Positions 15,045 to 21,000 of a stretch of DNA of 23,090 bases are shown piece by piece; positions within the stretch are counted from its first letter, which is position 1, and each line of letters begins with the position of its first letter. Source of the stretch: Acidimicrobiales bacterium (GTDB taxonomy: Bacteria > Actinomycetota > Acidimicrobiia > Acidimicrobiales > Palsa-688); assembly GCA_019241495.1 (NCBI GenBank), contig JAFAWZ010000168.1, forward strand, positions 1-23,090, given 5' to 3'. The notes below the pieces were generated by a model. It was given only the letters and a program-made list of their open reading frames with translations, was not told where the DNA came from and searched no databases. A program made the position numbers and the translations under genes.

Positions 15045-16117
15045 TTGATTGCCTCGATTGGGTCGGTGCCGGCATTGAGAGGGCGAAACGGTGCGATCAG
15101 CTGGCCGGCTAACACTCTGAGGTGACGTGGTCGGTCGCCCTCCTGTTCGACCAGGAGCGGTCGGCGGGGAAGTCCGGTGTCTGTCCGGACCGTCTCCTCC
15201 GTGGGAAAAACGGCGCAGTGAGCCATCTGATCCCAAATCGTCAAAGCGAAACCAACGTTGACATCTTGGGGCCCGTTCAAACGGTGATGAATGCGATGGT
15301 AGTTCGGGCTGACAAAAATCCTCTCCAGCGGCCCGAACCCCATATTCGTGTTCGAGCGCTCAAAGGCGACGAATGCACCATAGGCGACCAGGAGCGCGGT
15401 CGACACCGCACCGTTGGCAACGAGAACGATCCCCGGTATCAGGGCCGCCAAATAGGAAACGTGGATGAGCGGATGAGTCCGAAACACAGTCAGGACGTTC
15501 ATGTCCTCTTGAGAGTGGTGAAGCTCGTGAAAGCGCCATAGCACCCGAATGCGGTGGTTCGCCATATGGGCGAGCCAGTTGCAACCGTCCATCGCGATGA
15601 AGATCACTGCGGTGACCAACCAGCGGGGCGCCAACCCGAAATGTGGCATGGCTATCCAGGGGAGGAGGCTGCGGGCCACTTCGGCAAACGAAAGCGAGAG
15701 CGCCACCGCTAGCGGGACGACCAGTGTCGCGTTCAAGATCGCGTACAGGAGATCCTGCCGATAGCCCCGGGCGAAGATGGGCCGTCGCTGTGCTGGCCGA
15801 AGTCGTTCCACGACGAGGAAGACGGCAAGAAATACCACAGTCGCGGGCCCCGCTGCGACGACACGGACGTTCGTCACGGCCGAAGTGAAACTGGTGCCCC
15901 CCCAGCGGCTCGACCAGCCGATCGCGACGAGAACGGCAGCGATCGCCACAATGGAGAACGCAGGCACGTAAAGACGAGACGTCAGCCCCCGAGCGGACAG
16001 ACCTGGTGTCGCCTGCCGCACCGCGCCAGAAGAACCGGGAGAATCGCCCGCGGGAGTGGTCCCGAGAGGGTCGCCTAACTCCGCCTCTTCGACGCGGAGC
16101 CTAGAAAGCCGGGGCAC
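15041..16117 (-). CDS. Fatty acid hydroxylase / sterol desaturase superfamily protein
   Basis: The protein has 358 aa from GTG 16117, overlapping the 3' end of the upstream lipoprotein gene by 17 bp. Several membrane helices (about 50-67, 88-103, 125-146, 166-180 and 221-250) frame the three histidine clusters of the di-iron superfamily: 'HMANH' (184-188, HxxxH), 'HELHH' (197-201, HxxHH) and 'HRIHH' (274-278, HxxHH). A further 'HPLIH' lies at 215-219. These clusters bind the di-iron centre that inserts oxygen into lipid C-H bonds. The N-terminal 45 residues are hydrophilic and poorly conserved in appearance, so the true start could lie further in. Neighbouring DoxX and ICMT-like membrane proteins suggest one lipid or isoprenoid modification unit (inference). 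Confidence 0.88.
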   Translation of the reverse strand: MPRLSRLRVEEAELGDPLGTTPAGDSPGSSGAVRQATPGLSARGLTSRLYVPAFSIVAIAAVLVAIGWSSRWGGTSFTSAVTNVRVVAAGPATVVFLAVFLVVERLRPAQRRPIFARGYRQDLLYAILNATLVVPLAVALSLSFAEVARSLLPWIAMPHFGLAPRWLVTAVIFIAMDGCNWLAHMANHRIRVLWRFHELHHSQEDMNVLTVFRTHPLIHVSYLAALIPGIVLVANGAVSTALLVAYGAFVAFERSNTNMGFGPLERIFVSPNYHRIHHRLNGPQDVNVGFALTIWDQMAHCAVFPTEETVRTDTGLPRRPLLVEQEGDRPRHLRVLAGQLIAPFRPLNAGTDPIEAIK

Positions 16118-16733
16118 CGCCGCCGCCTGCCCTGGTCGGGGGCGCCGTCGTCGCGGGCGCCGCCGGCACGGGCGCCGCCGCGCCTCCGGCTGGGGCCTGC
16201 GTGACGATCACGAACCACGTGCCCCAGGTATCGGTCACGCCTTGGCCGGTGACCTGACCCGGGCCCGTGTCTGTTGAGAAGGTGTAGAGCGGCATGCCCC
16301 GGTAGGTGATCTGCTTGCCTGCCGGGACGCTGATGGTGCCGAGCCCGGTCACGCCTGGTCCCGCCAATGGTGAACCGCCGCCCGGCAAGAGAAGGGGCGG
16401 CCAGACCTTCGCGCAGGCGCTGTCGCACGCGGACTTGTTCATCGAATCCGTATTAAGACGGTAGAGCGTCAACCCCCTGCTATCAACGAGGATCGTCCCA
16501 AGTTCTGGGTTCGTTGCCGTGCCGACGGTGGCGCCGGCGGCCGAGGTGCTGGAGGTCGTGGCCGGGGCCGCGGAGCTGGCCGGCGGAGCTGCGTTGGATC
16601 TGGTCGAGGATCCGCAGGCGACGGCGATGGGGCCGATCAGGAATAGGCCGGAGAAGGCCAGCAGCGCTCGATGCCTCGGAGTGTGACGCCGAACCGTCGA
16701 TGGCAACTGCTGATCAATTGGAAAGGCGTTCAT
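16101..16733 (-). CDS. COG4315-type secreted-repeat lipoprotein
   Basis: ATG 16733 is preferred (210 aa) because GGAG lies 9 nt upstream; ATG 16766 in the same frame is the alternative. The basic N-region, hydrophobic stretch and 'IAVAC' lipobox (Cys40) predict a lipoprotein. The mature domain holds the two Lipoprotein_15 (PF03640) repeats: 'LGTILVDSRGLTLYRLNTD' with 'SACDSACAKVWPPLL', then 'LGTISVPAGKQITYRGMPLYTF' with 'DTWGTWFVIV'. The function of this widespread actinobacterial family is unknown. The C-terminus is a Pro/Ala/Thr linker ending 'TRAGGGGAPAF', which is nearly the same ending as the small divergent lipoprotein at 17018-17197. It is the first gene of the minus-strand cluster, with a 17-bp overlap onto the hydroxylase gene. 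Confidence 0.88.
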   Translation of the reverse strand: MNAFPIDQQLPSTVRRHTPRHRALLAFSGLFLIGPIAVACGSSTRSNAAPPASSAAPATTSSTSAAGATVGTATNPELGTILVDSRGLTLYRLNTDSMNKSACDSACAKVWPPLLLPGGGSPLAGPGVTGLGTISVPAGKQITYRGMPLYTFSTDTGPGQVTGQGVTDTWGTWFVIVTQAPAGGAAAPVPAAPATTAPPTRAGGGGAPAF

Positions 16734-16933
16734 ATCGTCTGTCTCCACGCTCACGCCGGATGTCATCGTTCACCAGTAAGTACGGAGTGACGGTCTGGAG
16801 GGATTGGCTCCGCCGGTTCGGGGGTCAAAAGGCTGATCTCGCAGAAGCGGCGTGCTCCCTTAACGCGCTCCATGCGTCAACGACCGTGGCATGATCCGCA
16901 TAACCAGGTTCGTCCCTCCGGCTCTGCGCTGGA

Positions 16934-16963
16934 GGAAATCCCGCCTGGGCTTCGAGCCGTATA
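16934..16963 (+). promoter_or_regulatory. Possible ECF-type promoter of the small lipoprotein gene
   Basis: GGAAAT (16934-16939), an 18-bp spacer and CGTATA (16958-16963) resemble the GGAA...CGT layout of ECF sigma promoters. They lie about 55 bp upstream of the small lipoprotein start. An imperfect 7-bp inverted repeat (ATCCCGG/CTCGGGAT, about 16977-17000) follows in the would-be leader. The match is loose. Confidence 0.25.
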
Positions 16964-17017
16964 GAAGAAGAGAACGATCCCGGAGACCCTCCTCGGGATT
17001 GCTGCGGAGGTCAATTC

Positions 17018-17197
17018 ATGAAGCATCGCAAAGCCCTCAGTGCATCGCTGCTCGTCGCCGCGGCCCTGGCAGCCGCCGCTTGCGGTTCATCGGGCACCAA
17101 AACCGGGCCGGGTGCCGGCAACCCGGGCACCCCGACGACCACCGTCGCCCCGACCAGCACGACCCGAGGTGGCGGCGGTGAAGGCCCTGCTTTCTGA
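17018..17197 (+). CDS. Small lipoprotein, 59 aa, with GGGG-PAF C-terminus
   Basis: This gene was found by reading the sequence directly. ATG 17018 is preceded by GGAGG 7 nt upstream and runs 59 codons to TGA at 17195. The product opens 'MKHRKALSASLLVAAALAA' and reaches the lipobox 'AAAC' with Cys23, a textbook lipoprotein signal. The mature part is only 37 residues: a Gly/Pro/Thr linker ('GTPTTTVAPTSTT') ending 'TRGGGGEGPAF'. The divergent COG4315 lipoprotein ends 'TRAGGGGAPAF', so the two share an unusual terminus while the rest differs. Third positions are mostly G/C. There is no folded domain, so it would be a lipid-anchored tail displayed outside the membrane. The role is unknown. Confidence 0.75.
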   Translation: MKHRKALSASLLVAAALAAAACGSSGTKTGPGAGNPGTPTTTVAPTSTTRGGGGEGPAF

Positions 17198-17250
17198 CCT
17201 TCGAGGAACCGGCGAGCATCACCGTCCGTGCCCTTGGGGACAATAACAAG

Positions 17251-18060
17251 ATGCCGGCATGGATTTGCGTGACCTGCGGGGTGCAACATAGTGACACACC
17301 GACCACGCCGGATGGTTGCGCCATCTGCCTCGACGAACGTCAGTACGTCGGCTGGGAAGGGCAGCAGTGGACGAACCAAGCCGAACTGGGCGCCGATCAC
17401 TCGACCGAGATCCGACAGGAAGAAATGGATCTTACCGGGATCGGGACGCACCCTTCGTTCGGGATCGGGCAACGCGCCCTGCTGGTGCGAACACCAGGCG
17501 GCAACGTACTTTGGGACTGCATCTCGTTGCTCGATGACGTCGCTGTTGCGAAGGTGACAGCACTCGGCGGAATCAGCGCGATCTGCTGCTCCCATCCACA
17601 CTTCTACGGAGCATGTGCAGACTGGGCTGACACGTTCGACTGCCCGATCTGGATCCCCGCCGCCGACCAAGCCTGGGTTATGCGACCATCCCCGCGCATC
17701 AAGATCTGGGAAACCGACACGATCAGTCCCGTCCCCGACGTGACCGTCGTACGGATCGGCGGACACTTCGATGGAGCCGCGGTGCTGCACTGGCCGGCAG
17801 GCGCCGACGGCCGCGGCGCGTTGCTCACCGGGGACACGATCACCGTCGTGCAGGACCGGCGGTGGGTGAGCTTTATGTGGAGCTACCCGAACCTCATCCC
17901 CCTCGACGCCTCCACCATCCATACCATTGCCGAGCGGGTCGCCGGCTACCGGTTCGAACGGGTCTACGGCGGGTGGTGGGGTCGGGTCGTCGTCGGCGAT
18001 GGCGCCGGCGCCGTGCGCCGCTCCGCCGATCGCTACATCACCCGAATAATGGCCCGGTGA
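17251..18060 (+). CDS. MBL-fold metallo-hydrolase-like protein with N-terminal zinc ribbon
   Basis: The 269-aa protein begins with a four-cysteine ribbon (Cys6, Cys9, Cys23, Cys26; 'WICVTCGVQ' and 'GCAICLDER'). A metallo-beta-lactamase fold follows. 'LLVRTPGGNVLWDCISLLDD' is the usual first strands, but the canonical HxHxDH loop is replaced by 'CSHPHFYGACADWA' (about 113-126), and the later positions read 'GGHFDGAAVLHW' and 'ALLTGDTI'. This variant ('SHPH[FY]') is known in a subgroup of MBL-like hydrolases that probably bind a single or altered metal site. The substrate is unknown. The start at 17251 has only a weak Shine-Dalgarno but lies right before the ribbon. It lies 53 bp downstream of the small lipoprotein in the same direction. 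Confidence 0.8.
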   Translation: MPAWICVTCGVQHSDTPTTPDGCAICLDERQYVGWEGQQWTNQAELGADHSTEIRQEEMDLTGIGTHPSFGIGQRALLVRTPGGNVLWDCISLLDDVAVAKVTALGGISAICCSHPHFYGACADWADTFDCPIWIPAADQAWVMRPSPRIKIWETDTISPVPDVTVVRIGGHFDGAAVLHWPAGADGRGALLTGDTITVVQDRRWVSFMWSYPNLIPLDASTIHTIAERVAGYRFERVYGGWWGRVVVGDGAGAVRRSADRYITRIMAR

Positions 18061-18172
18061 CGGCGACTGCCACGGCGCCGCTTGGCGACCGTGCTCGGCC
18101 GGCCGGCCACAGGTCAGACTAGAGGTGCTGCGGGGAGCGCGCCCGGCGGGGCATCCCGAAAGGGTGGCCCCG

Positions 18173-18304
18173 ATGCTGGGCACTATGACCAACCGGCGCT
18201 TCAGCGACGCCGGCTGGATCTCGAGCGAGAGCTGGATGGCGGGCGCTGCCTGCCCTTACGCCAGGGTGACCGGGTCAGGTTGCTGTCACGACGTTCGGAA
18301 CTGA
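18173..18304 (+). CDS. Candidate 43-aa ORF (uncertain)
   Basis: ATG 18173 follows AAAGGGTGG at a 5-nt spacing and is open for 43 codons to TGA 18302. The third positions are about 84% G/C, as in genuine genes here. The product is not recognised. It reads 'MLGTMTNRRFSDAGWISSES' at the start and 'ACPYARVTGSGCCHDVRN' at the end, with Cys27, Cys37 and Cys38. The Shine-Dalgarno is part of a GGGGC/GCCCC hairpin with a GAAA tetraloop (18148-18171). It could be a small peptide, a decayed gene end or chance. Confidence 0.3.
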   Translation: MLGTMTNRRFSDAGWISSESWMAGAACPYARVTGSGCCHDVRN

Positions 18305-18377
18305 GAAACAAAAATCGAGTCCCGACCTGCCCAACAGTCGGAGGGTCCGGATATAACATTGGTTGAAGAGAAGACCG

Positions 18378-18396
18378 TCGCAAGGAGGTGTTGCGA
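18378..18396 (+). promoter_or_regulatory. Shine-Dalgarno presented in the loop of a perfect 6-bp hairpin
   Basis: The arms TCGCAA (18378-18383) and TTGCGA (18391-18396) enclose the loop GGAGGTG (18384-18390). The last arm base is the A of the ATG at 18396. A CCTCC sequence downstream (18426-18430) could pair with the exposed GGAGG, giving a possible on/off switch. Confidence 0.45.
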
Positions 18397-18434
18397 TGAT
18401 GATTCTCGGAGTGATCGAGCGTTCTCCTCCCTGA
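18396..18434 (+). CDS. Candidate 12-residue leader peptide
   Basis: ATG ATG at 18396 follows an ideal AAGGAGGTG Shine-Dalgarno and reads MMILGVIERSPP before TGA 18432-18434. The peptide is too short to judge by coding statistics; the evidence is only the exceptional ribosome binding site and its place at the start of a structured, terminated stretch. No downstream gene on this strand would be controlled, which argues against classical attenuation. Confidence 0.3.
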   Translation: MMILGVIERSPP

Positions 18435-18530
18435 AGGGAAATGCGGTTCGATGTAATGCGTTTCCTCACTCGGACGCGGCCCCCAGCACCCGTACGGGGT
18501 GGGGCGTGACAACTGGATAGCTGAAAAGGG

Positions 18531-18560
18531 AACAGGGGCCCGTCATTGAGCCCCTGTTTT
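18531..18560 (+). terminator. Intrinsic terminator
   Basis: AACAGGGGC (18531-18539) pairs perfectly with GCCCCTGTT (18550-18558) across a 10-nt loop and runs into TTTTCC (18557-18562). This is the best intrinsic terminator in the window and implies transcription entering from the left. Confidence 0.75.
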
Positions 18561-18600
18561 CCTAATCCAACTCCTATTCGCGCCAGCGCTGCCCAACAGG

Positions 18601-18638
18601 GCGGCCGGTAGACCAGTCGTTGGATCTACCGGGGCCGC
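18601..18638 (-). terminator. Strong hairpin downstream of the metallothionein gene
   Basis: GCGGCCGGTAGA (18601-18612) pairs with TCTACCGG-GG-CCGC (18625-18638): a 12-bp stem with a 2-nt bulge, extendable by CCA/TGG in the loop. It begins about 50 bp past the metallothionein stop on the minus strand. There is no U-run. Confidence 0.45.
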
Positions 18639-18688
18639 TGCGAAGTTAACCAGTTGGCCCGCGCTTTGGGAGAAGGGTGACAGTTGGT

Positions 18689-18940
18689 CTAGATAGTGGC
18701 CGTTCCGACCCGGTCGCGTAGCTGGCTGTCCTGCTCCGCCTGTCGGGCACAGTGGGCGCAGCAGTAGAACCTTCCTTCGATCTCGACGCCGTGGCCGATT
18801 ACCTGGCAGCCGCAATGCTCGCAGTGTGGCGCCATGCGGTGAATGGCGCACTCGAAACTGTCGAAGACATGACGGTCTCCAGCCGCGATGACCTCGAAGG
18901 TCTTGTCGTAGTCGTTTCCGCACATCTCGCAGCGACCCAT
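18689..18940 (-). CDS. Prokaryotic metallothionein
   Basis: The protein has 83 aa from ATG 18940, with GGAGG 8 nt upstream. It carries nine cysteines (4, 7, 31, 40, 43, 45, 60, 61, 64) and several histidines (24, 34, 39, 42, 50, 63). They follow the family's layout: 'MGRCEMCGNDYDKTFEV', 'FDSFECAIHRMAPHCEHCGCQVIGHGVE' and 'RFYCCAHCARQ'. Family proteins (PF02069-like) bind zinc, cadmium or copper in the cytoplasm for storage and detoxification. The Cys/His content and length are typical for the actinobacterial form. It stands alone between convergent structured elements and a region with no intact gene upstream, so it is probably monocistronic. Confidence 0.88.
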   Translation of the reverse strand: MGRCEMCGNDYDKTFEVIAAGDRHVFDSFECAIHRMAPHCEHCGCQVIGHGVEIEGRFYCCAHCARQAEQDSQLRDRVGTATI

Positions 18941-19330
18941 TCGGAACCCTCCTCAGTCGATCTTGAGTCTTGGCGTTGGGAACGGTCGGCGACTCGAGGG
19001 GTCACCCTGGAGACACGTGATCCACCCGGAACAATTTTTCGAGGTATGTTGCCGCTGTGCAAATCATGTCGAAGCTGTACGTGCTCGCGGCGGCCGCCAT
19101 CCAACCCGTCCCCGACATCCACGGTCTATGTCCTACCCAAGGCGAGGCGGCATCACTCCGGGACGGATCAGGTTTTGCGGATGTCCCGACTGTTGACGTC
19201 AGTGATCGATCGAGCCTCGACCGGGTTACCTTCACCCGCAACCTGCGGTAACCGAAAGTCCTGACTGCGTATCAAGGCGGTCGTCCAAGAAGGCCTCCTA
19301 CGTCTCCGCGAAGCGCCGCGATGGCGAGGA
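18941..19330. other. About 390 bp without a supportable gene
   Basis: Short open frames exist on both strands, but none has a ribosome binding site together with protein-like composition. The stretch should contain the metallothionein promoter on the minus strand; no convincing boxes were seen. It runs into the AraC-type relic, so part of it may be further decayed coding sequence. Confidence 0.4.
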
Positions 19331-19462
19331 GATCGAATCGCCCCGCGGTAGACGGTCGCGAGCCTCGCCGCCACCGTTGGCGTGTCGTGCGCCCACCTGG
19401 CCAAGCGTTTCCACCAGCTGGGCGGCCAGCCCCCGATGACCTTCCTCGGTGAAATTCTGACC
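19331..19462 (+). pseudogene. Relic of an AraC-family regulator (HTH fragment)
   Basis: Read in the frame through 19352, the DNA encodes 'TVASLAATVGVSCAHLAKRF' followed by 'HQLGGQPPMTFL'. This closely follows the first helix-turn-helix of AraC proteins ('WTVASLA..VG.SRA.LARRF..LVG.PPM.YL'). The codon just before it is TAG where the family often has Trp (TGG), consistent with a nonsense change. The effector domain and second HTH are missing, and after 'GEILTDR' the similarity fades. It is in frame with the methyltransferase start downstream, so an automatic call may wrongly extend that gene through it. Confidence 0.55.
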
Positions 19463-19558
19463 GATCGGCCACTCTTCAATGTCATCGTGGAAAACCGGGG
19501 GGCAGGATGCTTACCCGCGGCGACTGTGGGGCAGTCGCCCAACTCCAGGAGGGAGCGC

Positions 19559-20605
19559 ATGGACGAGGCGAAGTTGATGGAGTTCGTCGGCCAGGCGGTC
19601 GGCGACGTAGGCGCGATGCTGGGCGGCGCGATGGTCGTCATCGGCGACAAACTGGGTCTGTACCGAGCGATGAACGGAGCGGGACCGCTCACCGCCGCAG
19701 AACTGGCGGCCCGCACGGGGACAGCGGAGCGGTACGTTCGCGAGTGGCTCAGCGCTCAAGCCGCTCGCGGCTACGTCACTTATGAGGGCGACGGGAAGTT
19801 CACTCTGCCCGACGAGCACGCCATCCCGCTTACCGATGAGACCAGCCCGGCCTGCGTCATCGGCGCCTTCGAGATCGCTCTCGGATCCGTGTACGCGACC
19901 GACACCATCGCCGATCGATTCCGGAGCGGCGAAGGTTTCGCTTGGGGTGCCCATCACCAACACGTCCTGGGGGGCTGTGAACGGTTCTTCAAGCCCGGCT
20001 ACCTCAACCATCTGGCGTCCTCGTGGATCCCGGCCCTCGACGGTGTCGAGGCCAAGCTGAAGGTCGGAGCGAGAATCGCTGACGTCGGATGCGGTCACGG
20101 AGCGTCAACCCTGCTGCTGGCTGAGGCATACCCCGAATCGACCGTTGTCGGATTCGACGGGCACGACGGCTCGGTTCAGGCGGCTCGCAAACGTGCCGCC
20201 GACGCAGGTCTGGCCGACCGGGTCGACTTCGATGTTGCTACTGCCTCCACCTTCTCGGGCACCTACGACCTTGTCTGCTTCTTCGACTGCCTTCACGACA
20301 TGGGTGATCCTGCGGGCGCCTGCAGGCACGTCCTCGAACGCCTCGCACCAAACGGGACCTTGATGCTCATCGAGCCCTACGCCAACGACGATCTCGCCGA
20401 CAACCTCAACCCGGTCGGCGCCGCCTACTATGCGTTCTCGACTCTGCTCTGCACCCCATGCTCGCTCTCACAAGAAGTGGGCGCCGCCCTCGGAGCACAA
20501 GCCGGCGAAGCCCGTCTACGGGAAATCGTGACCGGCGCCGGTTTCTCCAGCCTCCGCCGGGTCGCCGAAACACCATTCAACATCGTCCTCGAAGCCAAGC
20601 CGTAG
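19559..20605 (+). CDS. SAM-dependent class I methyltransferase with N-terminal winged helix
   Basis: The protein has 348 aa from ATG 19559, set by AGGAGG 7 nt upstream; longer in-frame starts would read through the AraC relic. Residues about 18-92 form a winged helix-like dimerisation domain ('GGAMVVIGDKLGLYRAMNGAGPLTAAELAARTG', 'RYVREWLSAQAARGYV'). The Rossmann domain begins with motif I 'IADVGCGHGAS' (173-183), then acidic 'VVGFDGHDGS', 'DLVCFFDCLHDMGDP' and 'LAPNGTLMLIEPY'. The layout matches the Rv2258c-like group of actinobacterial small-molecule methyltransferases, often labelled as regulators because of the N-terminal fold. The substrate is unknown. It appears intact and monocistronic. 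Confidence 0.88.
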   Translation: MDEAKLMEFVGQAVGDVGAMLGGAMVVIGDKLGLYRAMNGAGPLTAAELAARTGTAERYVREWLSAQAARGYVTYEGDGKFTLPDEHAIPLTDETSPACVIGAFEIALGSVYATDTIADRFRSGEGFAWGAHHQHVLGGCERFFKPGYLNHLASSWIPALDGVEAKLKVGARIADVGCGHGASTLLLAEAYPESTVVGFDGHDGSVQAARKRAADAGLADRVDFDVATASTFSGTYDLVCFFDCLHDMGDPAGACRHVLERLAPNGTLMLIEPYANDDLADNLNPVGAAYYAFSTLLCTPCSLSQEVGAALGAQAGEARLREIVTGAGFSSLRRVAETPFNIVLEAKP

Positions 20606-20704
20606 ATCCGCGAGGGCGATCGTCGGCGTCCGTCGGCCATTCTCCAGCCGTCCCGGACGTATGCGACGTGAGCGCATCCAGCCCATGCCCGGGATCAGCT
20701 ACTA

Positions 20705-20732
20705 GATAGCGCGGGTTTGTGCGCGCGCTATC
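20705..20732. promoter_or_regulatory. Perfect 9-bp palindrome upstream of the RHH gene
   Basis: GATAGCGCG (20705-20713) and CGCGCTATC (20724-20732) are perfect inverted arms around a 10-nt spacer, ending 37 bp before the RHH start codon. The position suits an operator for the RHH protein's own operon. It could instead end the methyltransferase transcript, but only a distant TTTT follows. Confidence 0.45.
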
Positions 20733-20769
20733 CACCACTTTTGTCAGACCCCCTCGCTACGGTCCTTCC

Positions 20770-21000
20770 ATGGGCCGCCCAAAGATCTGCGAAGAGCCGA
20801 GAGTCGCCACGGCGATACGGCTACCAGTCTCAGTCCGCGATGAACTCCTGGCAGCCGCCACAGAACGAGACGTTTCGGTCAACTTCATGGTCACTCGAGC
20901 GGTCGTCCAGTACCTCAGCCGCCTGCCAGCGATCGACTCTCAGTTGACGTCCCGCTCCCCCCTGACCGCCCGGCGGCTGGCCGCGAATGCGACGTCATGA
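20770..21000 (+). CDS. Ribbon-helix-helix (Arc/CopG-like) DNA-binding protein
   Basis: The protein has 76 aa from ATG 20770; the frame is open further upstream but would run through the palindrome. The core 'RVATAIRLPVSVRDELLAAATERDVSVNFMVTRAVVQYLSRL' has the RHH order: a beta-strand of alternating residues ('ATAIRLP'), a helix ('VRDELLAAATERD'), a turn 'VSVN' and a second helix. Such small dimers repress their own operons. The stop overlaps the start of the DNA methyltransferase by 4 bp (ATGA), so the two are translationally coupled, and a regulator of methyltransferase expression is the natural inference. Antitoxin-like use is possible but no toxin is adjacent. Confidence 0.75.
   Translation: MGRPKICEEPRVATAIRLPVSVRDELLAAATERDVSVNFMVTRAVVQYLSRLPAIDSQLTSRSPLTARRLAANATS

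Larger units (their letters stand above)
18364..18562 (+). ncRNA. Candidate structured RNA or leader transcript ending at an intrinsic terminator
   Basis: No long gene fits between 18305 and 18688, yet the stretch is packed with stems. TCGCAA/TTGCGA (18378-18396) carries a Shine-Dalgarno in its loop. GGAAATGC/GCGTTTCC (18437-18444/18458-18465) is an 8-bp stem. GCCCC...GGGGC with an inner ACCCG/CGGGGT (18479-18505) is a third. The terminator hairpin at 18531-18558 closes the unit. A TATAAC box (18352-18357) lies at the right distance for a start near 18364, although no good -35 box is visible. It matches no RNA family I can name; the start and the transcript itself are inference. Confidence 0.4.

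Noticed and set aside
18082..18366. Forward open frame of 94 codons
   Set aside because: Its Arg/Gly-rich composition, lack of a Shine-Dalgarno and overlap with the better 43-codon candidate make coding unlikely.
18364..18562. Known RNA families (6C RNA, SRP RNA, T-box, guide RNA of an IS605/IscB element)
   Set aside because: The C-rich twin loops, SRP core, T-box sequence and any adjacent tnpB/iscB gene are all absent.
19168..19716. Reverse open frame of 182 codons
   Set aside because: It is antisense to the start of the SAM methyltransferase and to the AraC relic; no motif or ribosome binding site was seen.
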